41,814 nt of DNA from a virus: positions 1 through 41,814 of IMG/VR virus record IMGVR_UViG_3300043803_001324. One strand, given 5' to 3'. Positions 9,007 through 16,608 of this stretch are shown piece after piece; position 1 is the first letter of the stretch, and each line of letters starts with the position of its first letter. The notes beneath the pieces were generated by a model, which was given only the letters and a program-made list of their open reading frames with translations, had not been told where the DNA came from and made no database searches. The position numbers were made by a program, and so were the translations under genes.

Positions 9007-9551
9007 CGCTGTACCCTCCGGGCCACCCCGACTACGCGCCCCCTGGGACGCTCCAGACTGATCTCCTCGTGAAAGTCCTTCTCTGCTATACGATCGCGAA
9101 GTCCCCGCACGGCGGGTACAGCTCTTCCATGCCGGGCCAGTTGTCGCCACAGTTTGCGTGGAGCACCTACCGCCTCGCGCGTGGTGCTGACTTGCCACGG
9201 CACCTCAACCTGCGGCTGTTCACCTGCCCACGAGGGCAGGTAGGTCAGGGGTTCGATCGAGGAGCCACCACGACGGAAACCAACATGCAAGTCGGGTGCA
9301 TGTTTCCAGTCGAGGTGAACGTCAGCCACATGAGTTGGACGGTACAAGGGACAGATCGGTGGGACAGCCTCCAGCGTGGGACGCTCAAGTGGGAATGTGC
9401 GCAGTCCAGTTGGGGAGAAGTGCCCTTGTTCTATGGTAGCCGAGAAGATCAGCCCGGCGGCGTCCTTTCCTGTGTCGGTGTCTCCTACCCTGCGCCCGTC
9501 TGCCTCCCTACGGCCACTTCCTTCTCAATCGTCCTCTCCTTTGGGGCGTAG
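9003..9551 (+). CDS. Hypothetical protein coupled to the nuclease
   Basis: A 182-residue protein whose GTG start overlaps the nuclease stop (GTGA). No recognised domain. It is rich in Ser, Thr, Gly and aromatic residues, has five cysteines, and looks beta-rich towards the end (VGVSYPAPVCLPTATSFSIV). Composition differs from the charged helical replication proteins around it and is closer to a virion or secreted protein, though no signal peptide is present. It is the last gene before a 211-nt gap. Confidence 0.6.
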   Translation: MTLYPPGHPDYAPPGTLQTDLLVKVLLCYTIAKSPHGGYSSSMPGQLSPQFAWSTYRLARGADLPRHLNLRLFTCPRGQVGQGFDRGATTTETNMQVGCMFPVEVNVSHMSWTVQGTDRWDSLQRGTLKWECAQSSWGEVPLFYGSREDQPGGVLSCVGVSYPAPVCLPTATSFSIVLSFGA

Positions 9552-9762
9552 AGGTCTGGCCGGCTGCCCCCAACTGGTCCGGCGAGTTTCTATGGACACT
9601 AATCCATAGAAATAGAGAGATGGGGACGCGGGCTCTGTAGAGAGTCGAAATATCGGGCCTCGGAACGGAACAATCTGGAAATCTTCTCTCCGCTCAGAAC
9701 TTTCTCACGGCTTCGCAGGTGCCAACGGGGCATCTTGCTGGAGCCAAACGGACCTCCAGCCG
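9552..9762. other. Intergenic region with an inverted repeat
   Basis: A 211-nt non-coding gap, locally AT-richer than its surroundings, between the 9003 gene and the Sak4-like ATPase. Its main feature is the 9-bp inverted repeat at 9587-9612. I see no TTGACA-type promoter here, so the ATPase unit may use a different promoter class. Confidence 0.5.
9587..9612. repeat. Perfect 9-bp inverted repeat (operator or hairpin)
   Basis: TTTCTATGG at 9587-9595 and CCATAGAAA at 9604-9612 are exact reverse complements around an 8-nt centre. It is AT-rich in a GC-rich sequence, lies 36 nt after a stop codon and 150 nt before the next gene. It could be a repressor operator or a transcription-ending hairpin; no T-run follows. 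Confidence 0.5.
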
Positions 9763-10629
9763 ATGCCTGCTACCCCCGATTCTCCCGCCTTCATCTGCGT
9801 CTACGGCCCCTCGGGCGTGGGCAAGTCGACCGACCAAGGTCGTGCCTTCCCCAACGGGCTGTTCATCGCGGCGCCGGGTGCGCTGGAGAGCATCACCAGC
9901 ACTTGGGGCTATGGTGTTGCGCACGTTCCTGCAACGGACATCGAAGAGGCGACCGCCATCGTCAAGTCCAACGCAGGCAAGTTTGACGCCATCGTGGTGG
10001 ACGACTTCAGCTTCCTTGCGGAGAAGACCTTCGCCCGGCTGGAGAAGAAGCACACCGGCTTCAAGCTCTGGGGCGCGCTCCGCGACGTCACCCTCGACTT
10101 CCGCGACGCGGCGCGCTACGCCTCCATGCACGTCGCCCTGAGCTGCTGGATGCAGCCCCCTGCGACGAAGCCGGATGGCACCCGCGTGCGCGGCGGTCCC
10201 ATGCTCTCCGGCAAGCTCCCCGAGCAGCTCCCAGCCATGTGCGACATCGTGCTCCAGTGCGCACAGGAGCCCATGCGGAAGCCGTGGCCGACGGTCTACC
10301 GCTGCTACCCCAGCAACGACTACGTGATGAAGGACCGCTTCAACATCTCCACCGTCTGCGACCCGGCGCCCATGAATCTCGGCGAGATCCTCCGTGCGGC
10401 TGGGTACCAGTTGAGCCGCCACAAGTCGGCTCCGTGGCAGGAGGACATCGTGACCAAGCTGGCTGTCTCGTTCATCGACCCGACCAAGGACGGAGAGATC
10501 GCCAACGCCGCGTACCAGAAGCTGATCGCGGCGAACATCCCCCCCAAGATGGCCCGCCTCACCATCTCGGACGCGCTCGACCGTGCCGTCATCAAGCGGG
10601 GCCTCACGCTCCGAGATTCCACCTTCTAA
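9763..10629 (+). CDS. Sak4-like RecA-fold ATPase (phage nucleotide-binding protein, AAA_24 type)
   Basis: A 288-residue single-domain ATPase. Walker A GPSGVGKST is at residues 15-23 and Walker B is DAIVVDDFS near 75-83. Short RecA-like phage proteins of this layout (Sak4 type) promote single-strand annealing and strand exchange, usually together with an SSB-like partner. The following gene fits that partner. The protein lacks the RecA C-terminal domain, as expected for the family. Probable function: recombination-dependent replication or repair. Confidence 0.8.
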   Translation: MPATPDSPAFICVYGPSGVGKSTDQGRAFPNGLFIAAPGALESITSTWGYGVAHVPATDIEEATAIVKSNAGKFDAIVVDDFSFLAEKTFARLEKKHTGFKLWGALRDVTLDFRDAARYASMHVALSCWMQPPATKPDGTRVRGGPMLSGKLPEQLPAMCDIVLQCAQEPMRKPWPTVYRCYPSNDYVMKDRFNISTVCDPAPMNLGEILRAAGYQLSRHKSAPWQEDIVTKLAVSFIDPTKDGEIANAAYQKLIAANIPPKMARLTISDALDRAVIKRGLTLRDSTF

Positions 10630-10699
10630 GCCTACTCGCTCACAAACCGTACTGGCCCGGCCCGACCAGGACCTCTGCAACTGTCAAGGAAACATCACC

Positions 10700-11359
10700 A
10701 TGTCCCAGCTCGATCCCAACTTCGTCTTCGAGATCAATGTCGCGGGCGTCAAGCCTTTCGCCCCGGGCGCCCAGCTCGAAGCCGGCTTCTACAAGGGCCG
10801 CGTCATCGAATACGGTGCTCTCACCGTGAACACCAACAAGGGCCCCGCCCCGAAGATCTCCATCACCCTCGACATCGGCGGCGTCCAGCGCTCGCTCGAC
10901 GCCTGGGTGCCCTCCGCCGACGCGACCCCCGAGCAGGCGGCCAACGCCCAGAAGCGCTGGCGCGCGCTGCTGGAGTCGGCCGGCTACACCGACGCCCAGA
11001 TCGGCTCCGGCTCCGTGAAGGTCGCCCGCGGCGCCTTCATGGACCGCGAGATGCACATCGAGGTCCGCAAGGAACTCAACGAGACCGACGGCAAGACCTA
11101 CGACCGTCTCTTCGCCTGGGCCCCGACCGACTGGTCGAAGGCCAAGGAGAACTTCGAGAAGGCCGGCGGCGCCGCGGCGGCGCAGCCCATGACCCGTGCG
11201 GCGACCGGCGGGGCGGCGGCGGGCGCCCAGACGCTCGGTGGTGGCGCCCAGGCTCTCGGTGGCGCCCGTCAGGCCCCCGCGGTGACCATGCCCGCGCAGG
11301 CGGCGGCGCCCAACGGCGTCAGCACCGCGGCCCTCCTCGGCGCGCTCGGCGGCCAGTAG
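10700..11359 (+). CDS. Putative ssDNA-binding protein (SSB/DUF669-like)
   Basis: A 219-residue protein beginning at the ATG at 10700, preceded by AAGGAAA. The first ~160 residues are a compact beta-rich domain (KISITLDIGGVQRSLDAWV, YDRLFAWAPTDW). The last ~60 residues are a low-complexity Ala/Gly/Gln tail ending LLGALGGQ, resembling flexible SSB tails. It follows the Sak4-like ATPase, the usual position of a phage SSB or DUF669-type accessory. The assignment rests mainly on layout and context rather than on a diagnostic motif. Confidence 0.6.
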   Translation: MSQLDPNFVFEINVAGVKPFAPGAQLEAGFYKGRVIEYGALTVNTNKGPAPKISITLDIGGVQRSLDAWVPSADATPEQAANAQKRWRALLESAGYTDAQIGSGSVKVARGAFMDREMHIEVRKELNETDGKTYDRLFAWAPTDWSKAKENFEKAGGAAAAQPMTRAATGGAAAGAQTLGGGAQALGGARQAPAVTMPAQAAAPNGVSTAALLGALGGQ

Positions 11360-11363
11360 GCAT

Positions 11364-11379
11364 TCCCGGGCAACCGGGA
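11364..11379 (+). terminator. Hairpin after the SSB-like gene
   Basis: TCCCGG (11364-11369), GCAA loop, CCGGGA (11374-11379) directly follow the stop of the SSB-like gene. The short GC stem with a GNRA tetraloop is stable but has no T-run, so it may be a weak terminator or an mRNA 3' end protector. Confidence 0.4.
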
Positions 11380-11475
11380 TCGTGAACGCCCACGAAGTCT
11401 ACGAACCCTTGGGAGGGGGAACGTAGGAGGCGTGACTCTCGGGAGAGACCGAGTCCCCCCAAGCTGGATGCGACC

Positions 11476-11670
11476 GTGACCAAGCGCGCTGCCCCTCGAC
11501 CTGATACGACGCTCGGGGCTCTGCCCGAGGACCGGTCGGTGAAACACGAAGCGGGCCGCCTCTGGTGCGGTCACGTCGAAGCCGCTCGCCGAAAGGACTG
11601 GGAGGGCACGGAAGTCTGCGTTCTCTGCTCCCACCTTGTCGAAGAGGCCCAACAGCATGTACGAGCCTGA
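11476..11670 (+). CDS. Small CxxC/His protein
   Basis: A 64-residue product from a GTG at 11476, with WCGH near residue 30 and CVLCSH near residue 48, a likely single zinc site. It overlaps the polymerase start by 14 nt, typical of coupling in this genome. Composition is plausible for a real gene, but the start and the coding status are less certain than for its neighbours. Confidence 0.45.
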   Translation: MTKRAAPRPDTTLGALPEDRSVKHEAGRLWCGHVEAARRKDWEGTEVCVLCSHLVEEAQQHVRA

Positions 11671-14600
11671 GCGCTGCGGAGCGCAGTGCTGGAGATGCCC
11701 CCTCCACGACATGCGGGATGGGGTTCCCGTCCCTCCTGAGTCCAATCCGCACGCCACCATCGCCATCATCGGGGAAGCTCCCGGCGAGCACGAGGTTCGT
11801 GAGGGCCGCCCCTTCGTCGGGCCCTCCGGCACCGAGATCACGCAGGCGCTCCACAACGTGGGCATCCTGCGCGGCCAGCTCCACATCGACAACGTCCTGC
11901 TCTGTCGACCCCCGAACAACAAGCTCTCGGCGGTGCTGGCGAAGATCCAGAAGCGGAACCGGGACATCAAGGAGGAGAACCGGCACCGACTCGCCTGCGG
12001 CGACGCTCCGCTCCCGATGGTCCCGACCCCGCAAGAGTGCTGCACGCCGCGGCTCTTCTCGTCGATCCAGTCCTACCGCCACATCATCGTGGCAGGCTCC
12101 GTCGCTTCTCGCGCTCTGATCGGCCCAACGTCCATCATGGACCTCCGCGGAGGCATGATCACGGCGTACTGGCACGAGGGCCGACTCCGCCTGTTGGAGC
12201 CTGGCTCCGAGCCTCCGCCGGGCTTCCCCGAGGTGAAGATCCTGCCGACGCTCCACCCGTCCTTCGTGATGCGGGCTCGACGGTGGACGCCCGTGTTCCG
12301 TGCGGACCTCGCGCGAGCGGCCAGGTGGTTCAACGGGGCCATCGAGTGGGAAGAGCCGGTCATCCACTACAACCCTCCGATCGAGTTCGTCGAGGCGTTC
12401 CTGTCGCGTCCGGAGCAGGTCTGGACCTACGACACCGAGACTGACGGCATCGAGCCCCTGACGGCGAACCTGCGCACGGTCCAAGTCGGCACCAAGAACG
12501 AGGTGTTGATCGTTGCGTACCTCGGGGTAGATGGATCGACCCACTTCTACACGCCGGAGCAGGAGCAGCGGCTGAGTCGGGCGTTCAACGGGTTCTTCGC
12601 GAACCCCAAGACCGTCAAGTTCGGCTGGAACAACATCGCGTACGACTCGCACCTGATCCGTCGCTTCTTCGGCGTCCGCGACATCCCGGGGCACCTCGAC
12701 GGCATCCTCCTGCACCGACTCAAGGAGTCGGAGCTGCCGCACAACCTCGGCTTCGTCGCAACCTACTACACCGACGCGCCGCAGTGGAAGGTCGATCGTG
12801 CGGGCAAGAAGCGCGCATATGGCTCGGAAACCGACGAGGAGCTGTGGCTCTACGGCGGCCGCGACGTCGCGCTGACCGCGCGCGTGCTCGACCCTCTGTG
12901 GGCGGCCGTGCAGGTTCGGGGGCAGGCCCATCTGGTCAAGCCCGACCACCAGATGGCGCAGGTCTGCGCCGGCATGAAGGAGAACGGCATGCCCGTGGAC
13001 CAGAAGCGCCGGCTCTGGTGGGAACGCATGCTGACCATCGGCGGCACGGAGAAGAAGAAGGACGGCAAGGAGAAGAAGTACATCGGCATGTTCACGTACC
13101 TCGCGAACCTGCGTGAGCTGTCCGGCCTGCCGAACCTGAACCCGGGAAGCGTCACCCAGCTTCGGGATCTGCTCTTCGAGCGCTGGAAGCTGGAGTCACC
13201 GCTGGACATCGAGGAGCGGACGACCGAGACGGGAGACCCGTCCACGTCGGACACGGTCCTGCGCAGCTTCCTGACGATCCCCAAGCTCGACCCGCACCAC
13301 AAGGACTTCATCCTCCAGCTTCGGCGCTACCGCGCTGTCCAGAAGAAGCTCGGGACCTACGTCGTGAAGCTCCGCTACCAGGAGCAGCTCGCGGAAGAGG
13401 GATTCGACGACGAAGAGGAGCAGGCCGACCGTGAGTCGCGCCTCGCTCGGGGCGACAAGAAGTTCGGGATCGTCTCGTCCGTGACCGGCCGGATGTACCC
13501 CGGCTGGAACGCGCACGTCGCCGTGACGGGCCGCCTGTCCAGCTCCAAGCCGATCAACGCGATGAACTTCCCGTCCAGCCTCAAGGACATCGTCGCGGCG
13601 CCAGCCGGCCGCCTGTTCGTCGGTGCGGACGCCAACCAGATCGACCTTCGAGTTGCCGCGGCTCGCTGGGGCTGCGAGCTGTACCTCGACGCCTTCCGCC
13701 GAGGAGCCGACCCTCACGCCATGACGGCGTACATGGTCTTCGGCGAGCGCTTCAAGCGGGCGCAGGGCTTCGCCAAGGGCCGCTGGGACGGCAACCTCTT
13801 CCTCCCCGACGCCGATGCGAAGTGGAGCGGGGAAGCCAAGGCCCTCCGTGACCTCGCCAAGCGCGTGTGCTACGCCTGCGCGCGGCAGGGGACGCGGGTG
13901 GTCACGCTCGGCCCAGAAGGCTCCAAGCCCATCGAGCAGATCGTTCCAGGGCAAGACTGGACGTGGGCGTGGAGCATCACGCGGCAGAGATATGAGCCGG
14001 CCAAGATCGTTGCGAAGATGCAGACTGGCGTGCGCCGCCTTGTTCGCATCAAGCTGCGAGACGACCGGCAGAAGGGGCGCCGGAAGTTCACTGAGATCGA
14101 CCTCACGCCGGATCATCTCTGCATGCTGCGGGATGGTACGTTCCGAGCTGCGGGGAACCTTCGCCCCGATGACCGGTTGATGCCTTTCCGTCGCTGGGCG
14201 TCGTCGGAAGGGTACCGGGTGCTCGATGCCACCAACACGAACACGCGCAATGGGGAGCACCGACAGGTCCTTGGGCTGGAGGCTAAGGTTCCTGGACACG
14301 TTCACCACCGAGATCGGCTTCGGTGCAACAACGCGCCTGAGAACCTGGAGTACGTCGCGTCGATGTCGGAGCACTCGAAGCTGCACTGGCAGGAGGATCG
14401 AGAGTCGAAGCTGACGGCTCTTCGACTCAACCTTCCAGCAGACATGCAAGCACGACTCGCTGCGGGCCGGAAGAAGAGCGCGAAGTGGCACGAAGCGATC
14501 CGAAGGGAGATGCAAGATCGGTGGAACGGCCCCCGGCGAGAAGAGGCGATTCGTAAGATCAAAGTCGGTAAGGCTGCCAACCCCCAGCAGTATACGAGCA

Positions 14601-15676
14601 AGCTCGATGCTTTCTCCGACAAGATCGGTGTTCTTCCCGACCGTGAGGTGGCAGAGCTGGCAGGCTGCACGCCCGAGAACGTAGGCATGTACCGCAGGAA
14701 GAACGGGATCCCTCCCCGAGGGAAACGTGTGGGGTATACGGATCACGTTCACGCCTTGCGGGAGAAGCTGGGTGTCCTGTCCGATACGGAAGTTGCGGAG
14801 ATCGTTGGATGCGACCGCGCGGTAGTTGCCCGGGTTCGCGGAGAGCTGGGAATCCCAAGCGCGCCGCGGAGCCCTCGTCAGCCGAGCAAGCTCGATGCTT
14901 TCTCCGACAAGATCGGTGTTCTTCCCGACCGTGAGGTGGCAGAGCTGGCAGGCTGCACGCCAGAGAACGTGTCGTACTACCGGAAGTCTCGTGGTATCCC
15001 TGCGTACTGGCGAGGGAACTCGGAGGCAGTCAACCACGTTGTCGTCTCGGTCGAGGACGTCGGCGAAGACAAAGTGTGGGACATCGAGGTAGATCACGAG
15101 GATCACAACTTCGCGACCGACTCGGGCGTGTTCGTCCACAACTCGCTCTACATGGGGACCGCGGAGACCGTCCACAAGGTGCTCACCGAGACCGAGGTCG
15201 AGCTGGACGACGGCACGACCGACCTGCCGTACATCAACCTGAGCCTCCGCGAAGTTCGATCCATGCACACCAACTGGGTGCAGAACGCGGTGGGATTCGA
15301 GGCGGGATGGGAGCGCGAGGTCGCGACGTGGCGCGAGAACGGCTTCCTCCTCGAACCGGTCATGGGCCGCCGCCGCGACTTCCTCGACGGGGAGAACCCC
15401 AACGAGATCGTCAACTTCCCCATTCAGGGCGGGGCCGCGGGCCTGATGAACATGGCCATGCTGGACCTGATTGAGCAGGTCCCGTTCTTCAAGTGGGGCC
15501 CCGGTACGGGGGTTATCAACCAGTGCCACGACGCCATCGTACTGGAGGTCCCAGAGAGCGAGGCTGAATCTGTCGCGGCAGTATTGACAAAGTGCATGGG
15601 CCGGATACATCCGGGTCTGCCGGGCGTCGAGTTCTTTGGCGAAGCTGCAATCGGGAGGACGTGGAAGGATGTCTGA
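11657..15676 (+). CDS. Family A DNA polymerase with N-terminal uracil-glycosylase-like and 3'-5' exonuclease domains, containing an intein
   Basis: A 1339-residue precursor, 917 after intein removal. Residues ~5-230 resemble family 4 uracil-DNA glycosylase (GEAPGEHEVREGRPFVGPSG at 39-58, with cysteines CGAQCWRC and LLCRPP for an Fe-S cluster), the fusion type known from SPO1-like phage polymerases. The 3'-5' exonuclease begins at DTETD (259) and includes FGWNNIAYDSHLI and YGGRDVALT. The polymerase shows motif A GADANQIDLRV (Asp 658), motif B (O helix, K735...Y739, continuing after the intein) and motif C CHDAIVLEV (Asp 1292). This is the replicative polymerase candidate. Start: ATG 11657 after GAGG; a TTG at 11636 is an alternative. 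Confidence 0.92.
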   Translation: MYEPERCGAQCWRCPLHDMRDGVPVPPESNPHATIAIIGEAPGEHEVREGRPFVGPSGTEITQALHNVGILRGQLHIDNVLLCRPPNNKLSAVLAKIQKRNRDIKEENRHRLACGDAPLPMVPTPQECCTPRLFSSIQSYRHIIVAGSVASRALIGPTSIMDLRGGMITAYWHEGRLRLLEPGSEPPPGFPEVKILPTLHPSFVMRARRWTPVFRADLARAARWFNGAIEWEEPVIHYNPPIEFVEAFLSRPEQVWTYDTETDGIEPLTANLRTVQVGTKNEVLIVAYLGVDGSTHFYTPEQEQRLSRAFNGFFANPKTVKFGWNNIAYDSHLIRRFFGVRDIPGHLDGILLHRLKESELPHNLGFVATYYTDAPQWKVDRAGKKRAYGSETDEELWLYGGRDVALTARVLDPLWAAVQVRGQAHLVKPDHQMAQVCAGMKENGMPVDQKRRLWWERMLTIGGTEKKKDGKEKKYIGMFTYLANLRELSGLPNLNPGSVTQLRDLLFERWKLESPLDIEERTTETGDPSTSDTVLRSFLTIPKLDPHHKDFILQLRRYRAVQKKLGTYVVKLRYQEQLAEEGFDDEEEQADRESRLARGDKKFGIVSSVTGRMYPGWNAHVAVTGRLSSSKPINAMNFPSSLKDIVAAPAGRLFVGADANQIDLRVAAARWGCELYLDAFRRGADPHAMTAYMVFGERFKRAQGFAKGRWDGNLFLPDADAKWSGEAKALRDLAKRVCYACARQGTRVVTLGPEGSKPIEQIVPGQDWTWAWSITRQRYEPAKIVAKMQTGVRRLVRIKLRDDRQKGRRKFTEIDLTPDHLCMLRDGTFRAAGNLRPDDRLMPFRRWASSEGYRVLDATNTNTRNGEHRQVLGLEAKVPGHVHHRDRLRCNNAPENLEYVASMSEHSKLHWQEDRESKLTALRLNLPADMQARLAAGRKKSAKWHEAIRREMQDRWNGPRREEAIRKIKVGKAANPQQYTSKLDAFSDKIGVLPDREVAELAGCTPENVGMYRRKNGIPPRGKRVGYTDHVHALREKLGVLSDTEVAEIVGCDRAVVARVRGELGIPSAPRSPRQPSKLDAFSDKIGVLPDREVAELAGCTPENVSYYRKSRGIPAYWRGNSEAVNHVVVSVEDVGEDKVWDIEVDHEDHNFATDSGVFVHNSLYMGTAETVHKVLTETEVELDDGTTDLPYINLSLREVRSMHTNWVQNAVGFEAGWEREVATWRENGFLLEPVMGRRRDFLDGENPNEIVNFPIQGGAAGLMNMAMLDLIEQVPFFKWGPGTGVINQCHDAIVLEVPESEAESVAAVLTKCMGRIHPGLPGVEFFGEAAIGRTWKDV
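14595..14682 (+). repeat. Direct repeat copy 1 inside the intein
   Basis: 88 bp that match 14883-14970 with one mismatch; the first 79 bp are identical. The unit encodes a helix-turn-helix-like segment beginning SKLDAFSDKIGVLPDREVAE. A third, diverged protein-level copy (LREKLGVLSDTEVAEIVGC) lies between the two. Confidence 0.95.
14883..14970 (+). repeat. Direct repeat copy 2 inside the intein
   Basis: Second copy of the 88-bp unit, 288 bp downstream of the first. Identity at third codon positions indicates a recent duplication or gene conversion rather than conserved function alone. Confidence 0.95.
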
Positions 15677-15998
15677 TGTCTACATGAAAGTCCGGGCCGC
15701 TCTCGACGCGCTCGAAGAGTGGGAAGACGACCTCCGCAAGCGTGCGGGGGAGCAGGAAGAGGACGAGCAGTCAGCGTCTCACGCCTACGATGAAGAGGAG
15801 GCCCACTTCACGGAGTGGGCTGCGGAGCTGCTTGAGCGGGAAGAGCGGCTCACGGTAGCTCTCGACTGGGCACACGCCCCGAACCCGACGATGGATCGTC
15901 CGATGCAGCGGCTCGTCCTTCGGACGCTCCTGTTCGACGTGGCACCTCACGCTCCCTACTGCCAGATCGAAGCGGCGGCTTCTCGGATGCTGCCGTGA
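15669..15998 (+). CDS. Hypothetical acidic helical protein
   Basis: A 109-residue protein very rich in Glu and Asp (EEWEDDLRKRAGEQEEDEQ), predicted helical and possibly coiled-coil over its first 70 residues. It starts within the polymerase stop region (8-nt overlap) with GGAAGG just upstream. No family recognised. Close coupling to the polymerase makes a small replication accessory role conceivable, but this is only inferred from position. Confidence 0.6.
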   Translation: MSDVYMKVRAALDALEEWEDDLRKRAGEQEEDEQSASHAYDEEEAHFTEWAAELLEREERLTVALDWAHAPNPTMDRPMQRLVLRTLLFDVAPHAPYCQIEAAASRMLP

Positions 15999-16405
15999 AC
16001 GTCTTCTACGCGCACCGGAAGGGGGACGATACCCTCGCCGTGCAGGAGGCCATCGAGATGGCGACCGCCCTCATTGGGAACGATGCCATCGTAGTGTCTG
16101 GGGTGATCGACCACGAGCGACACTTCTCGCGCTGTGGAGGCTGGAACGGCTGGACGTACGACGTGGCGAAGGGCGTGGACTACACCACGCGGAAGCCGCG
16201 GTACGACGTGTTTCTGGTCCCCGACATCGACATCGGAAAGGCCACTCGGGACATCATCCAGCACGCGCTGGACGTGCGGAAGCCCGTCCTGTACTGGCGG
16301 CCGGGCGAGAAGCCCCAGACGGTGGTAGCCGTCGCCTCGAACGAGAACGAGAGCTGGGCGAACGGTTGGTCGCTCGTACTTGACAACCGACAGCCGGGCG
16401 GGTAG
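15995..16405 (+). CDS. Hypothetical Rossmann-like protein (possible nucleoside deoxyribosyltransferase-type fold)
   Basis: A 136-residue protein from a GTG overlapping the upstream stop. It opens with a strand and Ser/His-type turn (VFYAHRKGDD), then a helix, then DVFLVPDIDIGKATRDIIQHA and RKPVLYWRPGE, an alternating beta/alpha pattern like nucleoside 2-deoxyribosyltransferase or related small nucleotide-binding folds. The catalytic Glu of that family is not obvious, so function is unassigned. Confidence 0.55.
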   Translation: MNVFYAHRKGDDTLAVQEAIEMATALIGNDAIVVSGVIDHERHFSRCGGWNGWTYDVAKGVDYTTRKPRYDVFLVPDIDIGKATRDIIQHALDVRKPVLYWRPGEKPQTVVAVASNENESWANGWSLVLDNRQPGG

Positions 16406-16408
16406 AAG
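16380..16408 (+). promoter_or_regulatory. Promoter for a near-leaderless transcript (site 3)
   Basis: TTGACA at 16380-16385, 17-bp spacer, TAGAAG at 16403-16408, then 8 nt to the ATG at 16417 of the small HTH gene. It lies inside the last codons of the upstream gene. The same transcript would carry the UvrD-like helicase and the methyltransferase. Confidence 0.65.
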
Positions 16409-16416
16409 TATGTCGA

Positions 16417-16608
16417 ATGGACCAGACACTGAACTTGGCCGAGCTGTTGCATCAGCTCTTCAGCAAGGGGCACACCCCCGAGACGATCTCCGCTGCTCTG
16501 AGCGGGCGAGTCTCGGTCCGAACGGTGTACCGCTGGAAGAAGGGCGAGCACCAGCCGCAGAACAAGACCGATCTCGAAGCGCTGCGGGAACTCGCCGCGG
16601 CGAGCTGA
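16417..16608 (+). CDS. Small helix-turn-helix DNA-binding protein
   Basis: A 63-residue protein with a single HTH: HTPETISAALSGRVSVRTVYRWKKGEH, of the Cro or transposase-like type with a tryptophan in the recognition helix. It is the first gene after promoter site 3, so it may autoregulate this unit or serve as a small replication-site binding protein. Its stop (TGA 16606-16608) overlaps the presumed CTG start of the helicase. A -1 frameshift near the end would join the two proteins. Confidence 0.65.
   Translation: MDQTLNLAELLHQLFSKGHTPETISAALSGRVSVRTVYRWKKGEHQPQNKTDLEALRELAAAS

Larger units (their letters stand above)
13877..15142 (+). other. Intein with HNH homing endonuclease and repeated HTH motifs
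   Basis: A 422-residue in-frame intein occupies precursor residues 741-1162. The N-terminal splice block is CARQGTRVVTL, the F/G block is near VWDIEVDHEDHNF, and the C-terminus is FVHN followed by Ser+1. Splicing joins KRVCYA to SLYMG inside the polymerase O helix. Between the splicing halves lies an HNH endonuclease with HVHH at 881-884 and NNAPENL, then basic segments and three HTH-like units. No LAGLIDADG motif is visible. Presence of all splice residues suggests it is active. Confidence 0.9.

Noticed and set aside
14595-14970. CRISPR-like repeat
   Set aside because: Only two long coding repeats with a diverged third at protein level; no short regularly spaced repeats anywhere in the window.
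13877-15142. Group I intron or separate endonuclease gene inside the polymerase
   Set aside because: The insertion is fully in frame, begins with Cys and ends HN followed by Ser, with splice blocks at both ends, so it is an intein.
15584-15611. TTGACA-N16-TACATC inside the 3' end of the polymerase gene
   Set aside because: It resembles the promoter set but no start codon follows at 6-8 nt; the next gene starts about 58 nt later with its own coupling to the polymerase stop. Could be real but unsupported.
16410-16604. N-terminal extension of the UvrD-type helicase from ATG 16410 or TTG 16380
   Set aside because: The 65 extra residues are low-similarity, Arg/Gly-rich and equal the shifted reading of the HTH gene, which itself looks like a genuine protein.
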